Shown: piece by piece, positions 32,151-45,644 of the stretch | How the letters are laid out: the number at the start of each line of letters is the position of its first letter | How positions within the stretch are numbered: the stretch's first letter is position 1 | Assembly: GCA_021613335.1 (NCBI GenBank) | Contig: JAJTWR010000299.1 | Location: 2,222,001 to 2,286,000, forward strand | Length of the DNA stretch: 64,000 nt | Source: Whitmania pigra | Lineage: Eukaryota; Annelida; Clitellata; Hirudinida; Haemopidae | Reading direction: 5' to 3' | Translations under genes and position numbers: made by a program | Notes under the pieces: generated by a model | What the model saw: only the letters and a program-made list of their open reading frames with translations | Told to the model about the DNA's origin: nothing | Database searches by the model: none

Positions 32151-33890
32151 CTTCTGTGATTCACTCAGCTACGTCGACCAATGAGCAGCGTGGATGTTAT
32201 TTAAGCCAACTTATCGATTCCCTTCCTTGATGGCCATCCAAGCACACGAAGTTCTTGCAAATGTCGACTCGAGTAAGTTCTTATGAATGTTAAAAACTCC
32301 ATCGAGAGCAAACAAGGGACAACATGAAGAAATCGATTTATGCGAGAAAGAAACATATTTTATTGCTATAAACTGCTTTGTGAGTTCAACAAAAACTCAA
32401 CTTCGATATCTGTCTTTTTATGTTTAGTTTTTTTTTTATTTTGAAATTAAATTCAAATATTTAACTCTTTGCCAATGCTTAAAAAGTTCTCGCAATTTCT
32501 CCTCTAAATTAAAGTATAAATGTTTTTGATTCAAAATGTTGTTACGATTGGTTTGATTTATAATTTTTCTCAAAATGTTTCAAATGTATTGAAAATATTG
32601 GCAGCCAGTATAAAATTGCATATTTGTGGTTCTATTAGAATTAAAAGTTGTTCTTACTGCTAATAAATTAGTAGGTGCTATTAACAAAATGTCTCATATA
32701 AACAAGATTTAGGGAAAAGCGGTGTTTTTTTTTATAAAATTTCGTATATTTTATATTTTTAATTTTCCTTTAAAATTAGAAATATCAATAACTAACAGGA
32801 AAAAAATTGTCAAAAAATTCGTTGAATGCAACCGAGAAAATTTTCAGTGAAATTGGACGCTTAAATGCTAATGCTCAAAAAACGTTAAAAATCATTTAAT
32901 TTTCAACCTAATTTCGCCCATGTAAAGTACAAAGCACTATGTTGTATCGTTATTTCAGATTCATGTTGTGGTCGCATTATTATATATTATAACATTTGTC
33001 AGGATATCAATTTCCAGAACTCAATTCAGCCAACAAGGCACCCTGACCAGGAAAATGAAGACATAGCACTCAATTTTAACTCAATGCATACAATACGCTC
33101 TTCTAACTAACAAAAGTTAAATAATGTGTGAAATTGTGTTGTTCCGCTAAAAATAAAGGCATAAGTTACGTAGAAATCTCACAGTATCTCGTTATGGTTT
33201 GGGATTGTGAGGTTAGTTTATAAATTCATAACACATATAACACATAATATAACACGTAACACATGTAAGCACCATATAAGGATTATGAAGCAAATGCTGA
33301 CTTATCATGACATGAGAAACTATTAATCGATTTTCTTGTAAGAGCCACAGGAAGACAAGGAGTGAAATGCGAAGGGAATCATAAAAGGTAGTTTCATGAT
33401 TTCAGACACTTCAAAGGCTGAACAAGCGGGGACAGCAATGATCTGATATGACGGATGTAACTAATTAGCCAAATAAGTTGCCACTTAAGTGGTGTGGTCC
33501 GGGAAATCTATGACGCTCATTGAAATACGAAATCATTCAATTATTATCTATTAAACCTATTTGAATGTAATCTTCGACTATTAAATACTCCTGAATTGCT
33601 GATTAAAACATTTTCAAATGGGGATCATTAAAATGAAATATCTTTCGTTGAAATCATATTTGGGGATAAACAAATGATTAGCTATTAGTCAGAAGATAAT
33701 ATGATGATTTCTATCGAGCCCTATTCTTATTTAAGAGCTTCAGAAAAGTTGCACAATATTTCTCATTTGAACATCTCGAGAGATAGACACTTCGGATTAA
33801 TTACTTTGTGCTAATTATTAATTTTAGTAAATAAACAAAGTTTGAGACTCGGATAATTCGAACAGAACTTGATAATTAAAATTGAGTGAA
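32151..33890. other. Intergenic
   Basis: 1.7 kb between the divergent 142-aa gene and the first EGF-ligand gene. Contains the isolated plus-strand start-plus-donor candidate at 32230-32272 and AT-rich DNA. No repeat or RNA gene recognised. Confidence 0.4.
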
Positions 33891-34913
33891 ATGATTCTTC
33901 ATTTTATTTTATTTATTATCAACATATCTATCAGAGAAGGTGAGTGAACTTAAATTTAATAACAATGATTTACATCTATAAAAAGTGTAATATTTAACAA
34001 TAACAAATATTTAACTTGAATATTGACATTAATATTTACTTTGGATATTTTATAATAATAATTAGTAATACTTAACTTGAATATTTGTATTGTTATTTAA
34101 TAATAATAATAATAAATTAAAATTATAATAAAAATTCCATCCATTATAATAATAATTGTTATTATAATAATTATAATAGTAAATAATAAGTAATATCTAC
34201 AGCGCACATAATAATGGGCGAAACAACAACATCATCCAACAACAGCAACTCGACCCATGCCCAACCAGTTCCGTGCTCAATGAACGAGAGTCAAATAGCT
34301 CAGTGCCTCAACGGTGGAGAGTGCTTCAAACCATTTGCAGACGTACCTTTCTTCTCCTGCAAGTGAGTTCTTCACCTTCACTGATGAGGGTCTTCTTCCT
34401 CATTTAAGATCATCCCCAATTAAACGACCACCTCTGACATTTGAATGCATTCACTTCAAGTTGTCCCGTCGATTTCGAAGGAGAAAATTGTGCAAACAGA
34501 GTGCTGCCGATATTCGATACAAGTTGGTCATTCGTTTTTCCTTCTTGGAAATAAACTTTTAAATGTTTCTAATTATTCCAGTATTTTCCAACAAAATCTA
34601 CCTCGTTCTTATTTCTCTTACATTGGCTTCCATCCTCATTTCCATCGTAGTCTTTGTTTCACTGGCTCTAATAAAGGTGAGATAGCTTTTGATTATTTAC
34701 TAAACAGATATCCTTAATAACTAATAACCATTTATAATTAATAGTTTCATTAATCATTGCTGGAATTACAGTGATTTTGTCTTTTTATCTTTAGAATTAG
34801 AAATTCTTTAGAAATTTAATAATTTTATTTAAAATTCACTAAACTAATTAATTTAACAGAAACGAAGACGTGATTACACTCCTTGTACAGAAGAAAGGCA
34901 AAATCTGAAATAA
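33891..34913 (+). CDS. Membrane-anchored EGF-family growth factor precursor, copy A
   Basis: Five exons: 33891-33939, 34203-34362, 34461-34522, 34582-34676, 34860-34913; 139 residues. Residues 1-15 form a signal peptide (MILHFILFIINIS). A Ser/Thr/Asn-rich linker follows, then one EGF domain with six cysteines: CSMNESQIAQC, CLNGGEC, 11 residues to FSC, then CNC and CPVDFEGENC. The CxCx8C end and CLNGGECF are typical of ErbB-receptor ligands (EGF, TGF-alpha, neuregulin, Spitz). A transmembrane helix of about 23 residues (YLVLISLTLASILISIVVF) is followed by a short tail KRRRDYTPCTEER. The architecture is that of a type I pro-ligand released by shedding. Its tandem paralogue is at 37644-38414, with the same intron phases (1, 2, 1, 0). 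Which receptor it binds is inference. Confidence 0.88.
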
Positions 34914-37643
34914 TTATCACATTTTTATCAGTATTTATTTCAAGTGTATATCTTCCTGTAATAATACGAATATTGTTGCAACATTTATTTTATTAAATTA
35001 CCGCATAAAATTTAAATTTCGTGAGCCAGAATAATTCTGATATCTGTTCCAAATATGAGATTTTAATTCAATTTATTTATATTGTATCTGGTTAATAGCA
35101 AATAATAATAATTGGTAATATCATTACTAATAATAATTGGTAATATCGTTACTAATAATAATTGGTAATATCATTGCTCCATATTCTTTGTTCTATTTTT
35201 TGTTTTTACTGCGAGTTATCGACGCTTAAAAGTCACGAATGAAGTGAATAAATGTTTTCAGTTATTCAACAGGCGAACAAATGCGTCTGTATTTTGTTTC
35301 AACATCTTCTTTTGGTGTCATTGGGACTTTAATTCATTTAGACTAATCAACTTAAAAGCTAATTTTCAGATTCAATACTTTTTTGTAAAAATGTTAAACA
35401 AAACAAACCAACAAACTATGCGAATTGAGTAACTTTTGTCAGATATTAATTTCAAGCATAATTGCCAATTGGAAAATATTGGTAACTTGATTACTTAGGA
35501 AAATTCTCGTGATTGAGTGCGGAATTAAGAACAGCTACATATGATAATATATTGTATGCCTGAATAGGTGTTAACGGAAATATTAATTGGTCCGTGATTA
35601 AAAATAGAATAAGAATTAATTCTCAATATATCTTTTTATTTATTTAAATAAATCACTTTCAGTCATTTGTTTTGAAGGCACGCGACTCAATGAAGAACTT
35701 GTTTAAAACAGTCTTATCGATTTCAACTTTCAATTGTTTGACACATGTTGAACAAACTCAGCCACTTCATGTAAAACATTGCAAATGCTTCACAGAAAAT
35801 AAATGATTGTGAAACACAAAAAACGTTGTTGTGTCAATATGTAAAAGGTTACATGTGTGCAGTTATTACATTTACAACATTTCTCCTTTATGTAGCCCAT
35901 CGGTACGTAGGATCTTAGTTTTGACCGATTTGGCTTCGAACAGGAGTCCGATTGTTTTCCTTATGATTTCTTGTTTCAGACATTGCAAAGGAAAATGTCT
36001 GATCGTCTCTTCTTCGTTTGCCGCTTTCAAGGCTCGTTTGGCGCGTTATTCGTAGTGCATCTGCTCGTCGGAATATGGAGGTTCAATCTTCCTTGATTGG
36101 GTTTTCGACTTGTTGCACCCCATGACGCTGGCTCCCTAAACACTTGTCCCAACTTATTTGCCTATCAGCATGCTATGAGTGTCTCCTTCTCCTGGCATTC
36201 ACAATATTTGATGGGATCTACTTGGTCTGATTCCTGGTTGATTGCATTTGCGAGCGGGAATCCATGCCAGAGTAACTTCCCGGCCGCAATCCTTGAGATC
36301 TGAAACAACTGAAGTATTCCTTAAACTGATTTTGGAAGACCTTCTTTCGATCCTCTAGGCACCGGATATCACTCAAGGAACCATTAAATGTAACGATATT
36401 ATCAATTTACTAACATCAGTTACTTTCAATAAGATGGTATGGCAATGAAACCTGTCTTGGAAGAAGCATACTAAGAATGTGCATGGTCACGAATGTTAGC
36501 TTAAACTAACCAATACAAAGAGAACGATGGCATTATCGATAGCATAACATTAAAAGTTGCCCAGTGAAAAATATATACAAAAGCAGGCCATCTTTGAAAT
36601 CATTACTTCAGCTTCCGCAAGACAGAATACAATTAATTATGTCAAACTGTAATTATAACACTGCTCGCCAACACTGCCAGACATCATTGTTTAGTTGAAC
36701 TAACAGGATATTCTCTCAAAATTAATAAGTGACCAATGCCATTATTGTTGGTTATTATTAATGTTTAGTTGAACTAACAGGATACTCTTTTACAAAATTG
36801 ATAAGTGACCAACGCAATTATTGTTTCTCCTCCCAATTCAACTTCTCAAAGTTTTCAGCATGGAAGAGAACTTTCGTTCGCCGTATTTCTCACTCATTTG
36901 AGTGATCATTTCCTAACTTTTCAGTTTAAAAACCCTGAGTTACGCTTTGTGAAGGCCCATGATTCTAACGAGACCATTGTAATATAACAAAATATTAGTG
37001 ACAATTTGTTATTGTCAATGTAATTAATAACGTTATTACCATTGTTATTATGCAACATTAAGCTATGAACAAACTAACCAGCTACTAGATCAAGTATAAA
37101 CATTAAATAACTTGTTCATTGAGGAGGATTGAATGAAAAGCTTGCGCTAGTAACCTTCAGACACTAACGCAGAAGATATGAATCAACATTTTCTTGTTAT
37201 TGCTTCGATCTTATTCTCCCGGATTTCCGCTTTCATTTGCAAATCTATCGCTTAAGAAAGGCTTGCACTGCAATTGTTATTCAATGCAAATGAGCTTTTA
37301 TCATCGACAAATTTGCTTAAACTTTCCAGTATTTAAATGGATTATAGACAAGAAAAGAATTCAAGGATTTTCTAATATTTGTTTCAATAGAGAGTCATAA
37401 TGACTTGCCACAGAGATTTTACGACCTACAGTAGAATGAGCTAACGAGCATGATATTACATATTCAGATCATACTCATTAGTATGATATTACATATTCAG
37501 ATCATACTCATTACTGCTGCCTTAAGAACTGAGAGACTAGAGCCCATTTCAAGTGCCAATCAAAGCTCAAGTCGTTCATTCAATAGGTAGACGTGTTTCA
37601 TAGCTCACCTGTTCGTCTGTTCGCTGCAAAATTAACTAAACGC
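34914..37643. other. Spacer between the two EGF-ligand genes
   Basis: 2.7 kb without an intact gene. Contains three copies of taataattggtaatatc (35105-35175), a retroelement relic (35880-36330), a roughly 72-bp tandem duplication (about 36690-36830, core TTTAGTTGAACTAACAGGATA) and a doubled gatattacatattcagatc unit (37450-37513). Confidence 0.6.
35880..36330 (-). mobile_element. Decayed non-LTR retrotransposon fragment (RNase H / Cys-His end)
   Basis: The minus strand near 36281-36246 reads EVTLAWIPA, the signature strand of retroelement-encoded RNase H (usually followed by HxGxxGNExAD). Further on, 36023-35975 reads NEEETIRHFPLQC, resembling the C-terminal EETxxHxLxxC motif of many LINE polyproteins. 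Several stops and frame changes lie between, so it is dead. No reverse transcriptase core or target-site duplication was found. Confidence 0.5.
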
Positions 37644-38414
37644 ATGACTGCGAGACTCGGATTAAAAAAAGTCGATATTCTTTTTCTTACCTGTTTTCTG
37701 TTTCTCATCGACCTAACCGTCAGAGGAGGTGAGCGTTTTTAAATATCTTGTTTGATATTTCTTGTTTCACCGAGATAAATAATGTATCGATTGAGTACGA
37801 TCATATTTTAGTACCAGCACGTACGTTGAGAGATGCATCTGAGTTTTTATCGCACGAATCCAACATGACTGATGATTTGGTTCCATGTTCTGAGGAGGAG
37901 ACTCTAAAAAAACAGTGTCTAAATGGAGGGGAGTGTGTCAAACGAGGATCCGGCATAATCATTTGCAGGTTTGAGGGACCAGTTCAGAGGTTCGGGGTTC
38001 GATTCTCATCTTGAACGTCTGACATTTTAGTTGCCCAAAGGAATATGAAGGAGAAAAATGCGAGAGCTTATACATGCCAAGCTTTGAGTCACGTGAGTAA
38101 ACATGAATGACTCATAAATAATTATGAGATGAATAACTTTATAGATAATTTATATTTCAGTTTACATGGCAAAAATTTACATTCCTGTCATAGCAACTGC
38201 TCTTGTTGGCGTCATCGTCTTCTTTGTGGTATTTCTCTGCATGAAATTCAGGGTCAGTATTCCAAGTTTTAACCTTCTAACAAATTAAAATTTAATATTT
38301 GAAATTTATTTTAGTTAAAAAATGAAACTTTTAATAATCTTCATTCTTTAGAAACGGAAACGTGGCTATGAACCTTGCAAAGAAGAGACTGCCAAAAATA
38401 CCAGTCCTCGGTGA
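37644..38414 (+). CDS. Membrane-anchored EGF-family growth factor precursor, copy B
   Basis: Five exons: 37644-37728, 37812-37968, 38031-38092, 38161-38252, 38352-38414; 152 residues. A signal-anchor-like N terminus (ILFLTCFLFLIDLTV after a basic MTARLGLKK) is followed by a linker and one EGF domain: CSEEETLKKQC, CLNGGEC, 9 residues to IIIC, CSC, CPKEYEGEKC. The transmembrane helix is YIPVIATALVGVIVFFVVF and the tail KRKRGYEPCKEETAK. Compared with copy A, exon 3 has the same length (62 nt) and all intron phases match. The EGF core and the cytoplasmic KRxRxYxPCxEE motif are conserved while linkers differ, showing an older tandem duplication under constraint. An extended CRE palindrome (TGATGACGTCATCA) lies about 50 bp past the stop. 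Confidence 0.88.
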
Positions 38415-40308
38415 ATGCAGTGATTACTTGAAAATCAATTTAATGTTCTGATTACATCCTCTTTTGATGACGTCATCAAGCGATTAATCGTGATGATTGC
38501 AGTGAATGATGTGATTAGAGTTGTAAGAGATTATATTATATTCTTGTCATATTAAGACCATCTGTTAACAGTATTAAAAAGTTGAGTTTACTTGCATGTA
38601 TGAACATGACATTTAGGATTCATTTGCATGCCTCGACATTTCGACTCAATCTTTTGTACAACATTATTTATTTCAATTCTCAATCGTATCATCATTAATA
38701 TTATTGTACAGCTAATTGAGTAGCTAATTAATTAATTAATTAATTAACTTGTTTGACAACAAATCACTTGAAGGCCAGGCACTCGAACATGTGAGCTTCA
38801 TTTTGAATTAATTTGTGCTGGATTCACGAATGATGCAAAAGTTGAATTTTAATAAACAATGACGACTCTTTTGTAATCGGCAACAACCATTGCTTGCAAT
38901 GTTGCAGGAAAACGTGCTTTTCTGTTGCGTTTAAAAATCGTATTGCGATCAATCAGTTGCTTAGATTTATGATTCGTTTACATCAACCTCGATGGACCAA
39001 TGTTCGATTGTTGTTAAAACTTTCTGTATTTGTTGATGTTAATTCGTGTTGAATAAAATCCAACACTTTGTGGTTAGGTCACAAATGAACGGTTCCATTA
39101 TTACAAAATGTTGATTAAATGTTTCGCAAACTTCACAAAACCCACGCACTATCATTGTTCATATGTTTATGATAAAGAAATGAAAAATCAGAATAAAGCG
39201 TGGATGTTAAATAAAATATTTCCCTTGGAGGAACTTGATGCATAAATGATTAGCAGACCGAACTACCTTAATAGCTGCGATGCAACCCAAAATAGTGGCA
39301 GGAAATTAACATAACATACATAACATAACATTAATTTATAGTGGTTTAAGGAGTCTAATGTCTGTGTGATAAACCACTCCTTCTTTTTAAATCAATATCC
39401 ATATTTCGATAGTCGTATTTTAAATACTTCTACAAAGGACTATAATCAAATAAATAAATAAAATACTTCTGCCGAATCTGAATGTATTGTTTCCTCGTTA
39501 AGCTTATCCCAATTAATGACACGGAGGGATTGTTTAAGTAATATTGAGGAGTTTGAAGGAGTTAAATCTTTTGAGATCATGTGAAGTTGGAGTGTCATTC
39601 AATCAATTTTAATGGCGTCTTAAAAGATTGGATTTTATTCTGAAAATGGATTTGTTTGAGATTTTCAGTTGGATGGCTTGAAGTAATTTATGACAATGCT
39701 GATCGCATTCATCTCACGAATGTGAATTTGAAAGTGCTTTTATCTAAATCTGTTTATCTGCGCTACCATTGGTCTTATAGCTATCTCACCACGCAATAAA
39801 AAGGTCATCATATTTTGATAACAAACAAACCTTTGAGCAAACGCATTCTCAGAATTTACAGAGTTATAAAAAGCCATTCATAATTAATATAAAATTAATT
39901 TCCTTCAACATAATTGTGTCCACAAATACTTTAAAATCTTGATCAATCTCCAAACATCTCCACTTATGCACACAGGTCACATTGAATAAAAATCCATCCG
40001 GATGGAGAATGACTGTCCGATTTCAAGTGAAATCCAAATGACGGATGGTGTTCATCCGTGGAGAATTTATTTCCAATGTTCGCATTTTCCCATTTAAGTT
40101 TCAGTTTTGCTTCTTGTGAAGTTTCAAAGTAATGAATTAAACATTAAAGAAATGAATCGATCCATGCTTTTATTTATTAATTAAAAATATTTAAACATTG
40201 AAATTCTTTAAAATGTCTAAACAAGCTGTTAGTCATTTCCTGAACTTAGTGAATTAGACTTTTTGATTGCGGTTATTTTCATATAACGTGCTAATGTCTG
40301 TTACAGCT

Positions 40309-41683
40309 ACAATGATACGATGAAACAATATTACAATTTTACTATGTTACAATGTTACGATGAAACAATATTACAATGTTATTATGTTACAATGTTACGA
40401 TGAAACAATATTACAATGTTATTATGTTACAATGTTACGATGAAACAATATTACAATGTTACTATGTTACAATGTTACGATGAAACAATATTACAATGTT
40501 ACTATGTTACAATGTTACGATGAAACAATATTACAATGTTACTATGCTACAATGTTACGATGAAACAATATTACAATGTTACGATGAAACAATATTACAA
40601 TGTTATTATGTTACAATGTTACGATGAAACAATATTACAATGTTATTATGTTACAATGTTACGATGAAACAATATTACAATGTTACGATGAAACAATATT
40701 ACAATGTTACTATGCTACAATGTTACGATGAAACAATATTACAATGTTATTATGTTACAATGTTACGATGAAACAATATTACAATGTTACTATGTTACAA
40801 TGTTACGATGAAACAATATTACAATGTTACTATGTTACAATGTTACGATGAAACAATATTACAATGTTACTATGCTACAATGTTACGATGAAACAATATT
40901 ACAATGTTATTATGTTACAATGTTACGATGAAACAATATCACAATGTTATTATGTTACAATGTTACGATGAAACAATATTACAATGTTACTATGTTACAA
41001 TATTACAATGTTACTATGCTACAATGTTACGATGAAACAATATTACAATGTTATTATGCTACAATGTTACGATGAAACAATATTACAATGTTACTATGTT
41101 ACAATGTTACGATGAAACAATATTACAATGTTACTATGTTACAATGTTACGATGAAACAATATTGCAATGTTACTATGCTACAATGTTACGATGAAACAA
41201 TATTACAATGTTATTATGTTACAATGTTACGATGAAACAATATTACAATGTTATTATGTTACAATGTTACGATGAAACAATATTACAATGTTACTATGTT
41301 ACAATATTACAATGTTACTATGCTACAATGTTACGATGAAACAATATGACAATGTTATTATGCTACAATGTTACGATGAAACAATATTACAATGTTACTA
41401 TGTTACAATGTTACGATGAAACAATATTACAATGTTACTATGTTACAATGTTACGATGAAACAATATTGCAATGTTACTATGCTACAATGTTACGATGAA
41501 ACAATATTACAATGTTATTATGTTACAATGTTACGATGAAACAATATTACAATGTTATTATGTTACAATGTTACGATGAAACAATATTACAATGTTACTA
41601 TGTTACAATATTACAATGTTACTATGCTACAATGTTACGATGAAACAATATGACAATGTTACTATGTTACAATATGACAATGT
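40309..41683. repeat. 40-bp satellite array with higher-order structure
   Basis: Units of about 40 bp, acgatgaaacaatattacaa followed by tgttactatgttacaatgtt, about 34 copies. Point variants (att/act, gct/gtt) recur in the same order. A truncated junction, ttactatgttacaatattac, recurs at 40987, 41291 and 41595, i.e. every 304 bp, showing a higher-order repeat made by amplifying a multi-unit block. Composed largely of the submotif ACAATGTTA. Confidence 0.95.
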
Positions 41684-42689
41684 TTGTGCTCTCCATGCAT
41701 GAGATTTTAAAAAGTTGACCAATTTATGTAATTGAACAAATAAACATAATAAATAATAATAATCAGAAGCAATTCAGAAGAAAGGGAATCTTTTATGGCG
41801 AAGAAATATTTTTTCTCCTGAATTTCAACCTATTTAGATTTTTTGTTTTTGTCTCTGTGTCTTGCAAATGAATGCTTACTTTCCAATCTTTCCAATCTTT
41901 TGTGCTTTCAAGAAAAGCGTTTTTAAGAACAGATCACGACTGATGATGAAAAAGTGTTTTAAAACTGGAGTCACGTCTGAGAAGGAAGATCTGAAATTTT
42001 GTTTAATGTTTAAAAACACTAATATAACATAATTTAATAGTAAAATCATTAGACATATTATTGTATTTTGTATAACAATAATTGTATATCTTAAGATCAG
42101 CCAATAAATGTGTAGTAGTTGTGTTGTTGTAAATCATCGTGTGGAATCTATTTCAAGAGCTGAGTGAAAAATACAAGGAAATCATGCTTTAAGAGTGTCT
42201 CATGCCAATATTAAAATGTTAATTGTATCTTTAATATTCATGCCAATATTTTTATTCGTATCTTTAATATTCATAAATATTTAAAATTAAAATGTTCATT
42301 GTATCTTTAATATTCATGCTAATACTTTTTATTCAAATCTTTAATATTCTACCTTATTTGAAGAGAAGTTATTTATTTATTTAAATATTTACTTTTATGG
42401 AGGAGAATTTCTTCAGAATCGAGTCGAATTATCCTTAAAGTTTCAACAATTGAACAGCCATTTTCAAAATGGGGTGTTTATGTTGGCCTGAAATTCCCGC
42501 TTAATGTCCTCAAGTGATCGAATGTTGGACGAAATAATTCTGTTTTTATTTATTTTAGTTTTTTTCTATTTGCTTTATTATGCCTTCTTAATATGTCAGT
42601 CTTTTCTTGCATTTCCTTTATATATTGCGTGCATTTAGTTGTAATAATTCGATAAATAATGTTAAATAATAAATACTATCCGAGCGCAA

Positions 42690-43078
<389 letters not shown>

Positions 43079-45150
43079 CTTCACCTTTGAGACAACAACA
43101 TTTCTGTGCACGTTTAACTCCTTCGTTAAATTCACTTACGGTGAAATTTCACGAATAATTAATTTAAACATTCAAACAAATTGCTGCAACAAAAACTCCA
43201 TTTTAAATCGTGAAATTCCACAAGACAGCAGAACATTTAGAATTCCTAATACTCTAAGAACGATGAATCATTTCCATCACTTGGCTGAACACATCCGACT
43301 CCAAATTCCTCTTCCACTGGATAAGCACTGGATAATCAATAGAATATTTTCAGCATCCTCTTTGTTTACATTCCACAACTGTTTCCATCGTAGAGAGGAA
43401 AAAAAAACGACTGGCTGAAATTGGCGCCGTAAATTGTCCGTAATAAGCCATCCAATTGTCTGGCACGTCTGGAGGCGTAAAGCATAATTGAAATCGGGGG
43501 TGGTGGGTTTATGGTTGGCTCTCAACAACAGGTCTTGTGTCCCCGTAAATTAAGAGCCTTCTGAGGAATCTTGGTCTTGAATCATGGTCTCGAGTCTCGG
43601 TCGATCGAGAATCACGAGATGAACGACCTCCGATGACTCGGATTCCTTCCACAAGATTTTCATAATTAGCAGCAGGAAGGAGTCCAATAAATTATTTCTT
43701 TTATATATTTACGCATTTAATAATTATATGTCCAATTAATTATTAAAATAAATATTTATATATTACATGAATACTTTTTATAATGACGCTGTACTAGATT
43801 GAACTTGAAGTTGAAACAATTTCTAAACAAAATGTTAATAAAATGTTAATATAATGTTTTGAAGCAACGAACTCTTAGAGGTCATTGAGTTAAAATAAAT
43901 AATTTAATTAATTCGTGATATTTTCAATTTAAATAAATTCATATTAATTATTAAACAGTTGAATCATCTCCAATCGTAAATGCCCGGATGCGACAGTGGA
44001 TCAATGCAGTCATCCGTGAAGAGCACTTGCAACTCAGTTTGTGTGAGGCATGAAATGTTGTGCAATAAAATCTCTCATGTTTTCAAGTGCTGCCAATGTC
44101 AATCAATATGTTCAGAAAACGCGTCAATTGAGTTTAGAGTTTAAAGAATGTTGATTATTATTTATTTATTGACTTATTAATTAATTTATTTATTTGTTGA
44201 TTGATTTACTTAATTATTTATTTATTGGTTGATTGATTGATTTATTTATTAATTTATTTATTGGTTGATTTATTTTTTTTTTTTTTTTTCTTTCACTTGT
44301 CACGTCCAATATTTTATATCATTCATCGCTTGAATTGTGTTTGTCACCAATGAGGTCAGTGAACCAATAAAAGATAATTTCAAGCTGTTTAATTATTTTT
44401 TATGTTTTTTTTTTTAATTAAAGCGATCAATTAACTTATTTAATTTTAAATAATATTAATTTTAATATTAAAAATTTAATATTATATTTTAAAACCTATG
44501 TAGTAATTGAATATTCATCCGAATATCTGAATATTTTGGCGCCCAGCCATTGCTTATTGTTTAAGCGATGTCATTGTAATCTTCGTGTAACAAGACTTTA
44601 TAGGCTTCCTGTTTACAACGTACAAGCCACAATTACCGAGTCATACATTCATTCCAGATCAACAGCAAAACAATCCGATCTCAATGAATTTATTTTCCAA
44701 TTCCGGATAATGAAACGACGACAGGATGATGAGCGCCAATCCTCGGCCTCAGTTTCCACCGACGTACGAATGTTCCGCCGAGAGTCCTCGTGGAGTTGCT
44801 TTTCTTACGAGGTTGCACACGACGAGCTGTGCGAGCGGGAGATGTGCAGACGATAATGCTCTCCAACGATTTCTCTCGGATTGATGTTCTGGCCAATCGA
44901 GGAAGTTCGTGTCGCAATATTAACTTGGATTGTCACGCCACACAGCGTTGGAAAAATGTTACTTTTTAGTCCTTATCGATTCTTTTCGTGTGACCATGCG
45001 TGCGTGGACGAAGGGCGTGCGATCTTACGGGGTCATCGTTTCAAATTGAGCAGTAAACTCCTTGTAAAAACTCGAATTGACTCAAATTTAAAAATGAAGG
45101 AACTCTTTACTTGTTTAACTAATTGAGAGTTTTTAAGGTGAAGACGAAGT

Positions 45151-45158
45151 TATAAAAG
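45151..45158 (+). promoter_or_regulatory. Candidate TATA box of the Kv channel gene
   Basis: TATAAAAG, followed by a leader that contains good splice sites (donor at 45327/45328, exon 45410-45489, acceptor at 45534) leading to the coding exon. Placement is by motif and context only. Confidence 0.4.
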
Positions 45159-45186
45159 CAACCGCTAAAAGATGTGACGCGTCAAT

Positions 45187-45321
45187 GGCTGCTCACTTCA
45201 AACGTCGCATGTTTCTCGTGGCCTTCGTTAGAATCCAAACTGTTTCAGTCATCTTGAACATCAGTCGCTTCACTAACAATTTTCAATTTATCGATTCGCT
45301 GTTTACATGCATCTCGGGAGG
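45187..45321 (+). other. Upstream ORF in the Kv leader
   Basis: An ATG opens a frame of about 45 codons (MAAHFKRRMFLVAFV...) that stops at TGA immediately before the leader exon's splice donor. Position suggests a translational control uORF rather than a protein domain. Confidence 0.35.
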
Positions 45322-45644
45322 CTGAAAGTAAGAAAATTCTCGGTTGGTTGTTTTAAAAAGTGACGAAATTCATTTCTCGAGATCTAAGCCCATTTTTTTT
45401 TGTTTTTAGGGTCCCTGAGCACCCATATTTTCGGATACTTTGTCGATCTTAATCTCAAGGATAACTTCTTGTCATTTACTTCACAGCAGGTAAGGATATG
45501 TAAATTTATGTTTCGCTTAAAATGTATTTCTTAGGAGAACACACCAAAATAAGATGTGTTCCTAAATACGTCCGCTTTCAATTTAGTCCGTTTTTTAGTT
45601 GAATTGTTTTTAACTCGAACGTGTTGGAAGAGGGCATCCATTCC

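Noticed and set aside
32230..33110. Plus-strand gene starting MAIQAHEVLANVDS at 32230
   Set aside because: The donor is good, but the only candidate downstream exon (33018) gives a stop after nine codons in the required phase.
36097..36303. Plus-strand frame MGFRLVAPHDAG...
   Set aside because: Antisense shadow of the retroelement relic read on minus (VTLAWIPA).
44536..44856. 106-codon plus-strand frame upstream of the Kv gene
   Set aside because: Lacks splice continuity to the channel and shows no motif; probably chance in the GC-richer promoter region.
45621..45644. Kv start at the GTG codon 45621
   Set aside because: Eukaryotic start should be ATG; the first in-frame ATG is 45645 and an in-frame stop lies at 45600.
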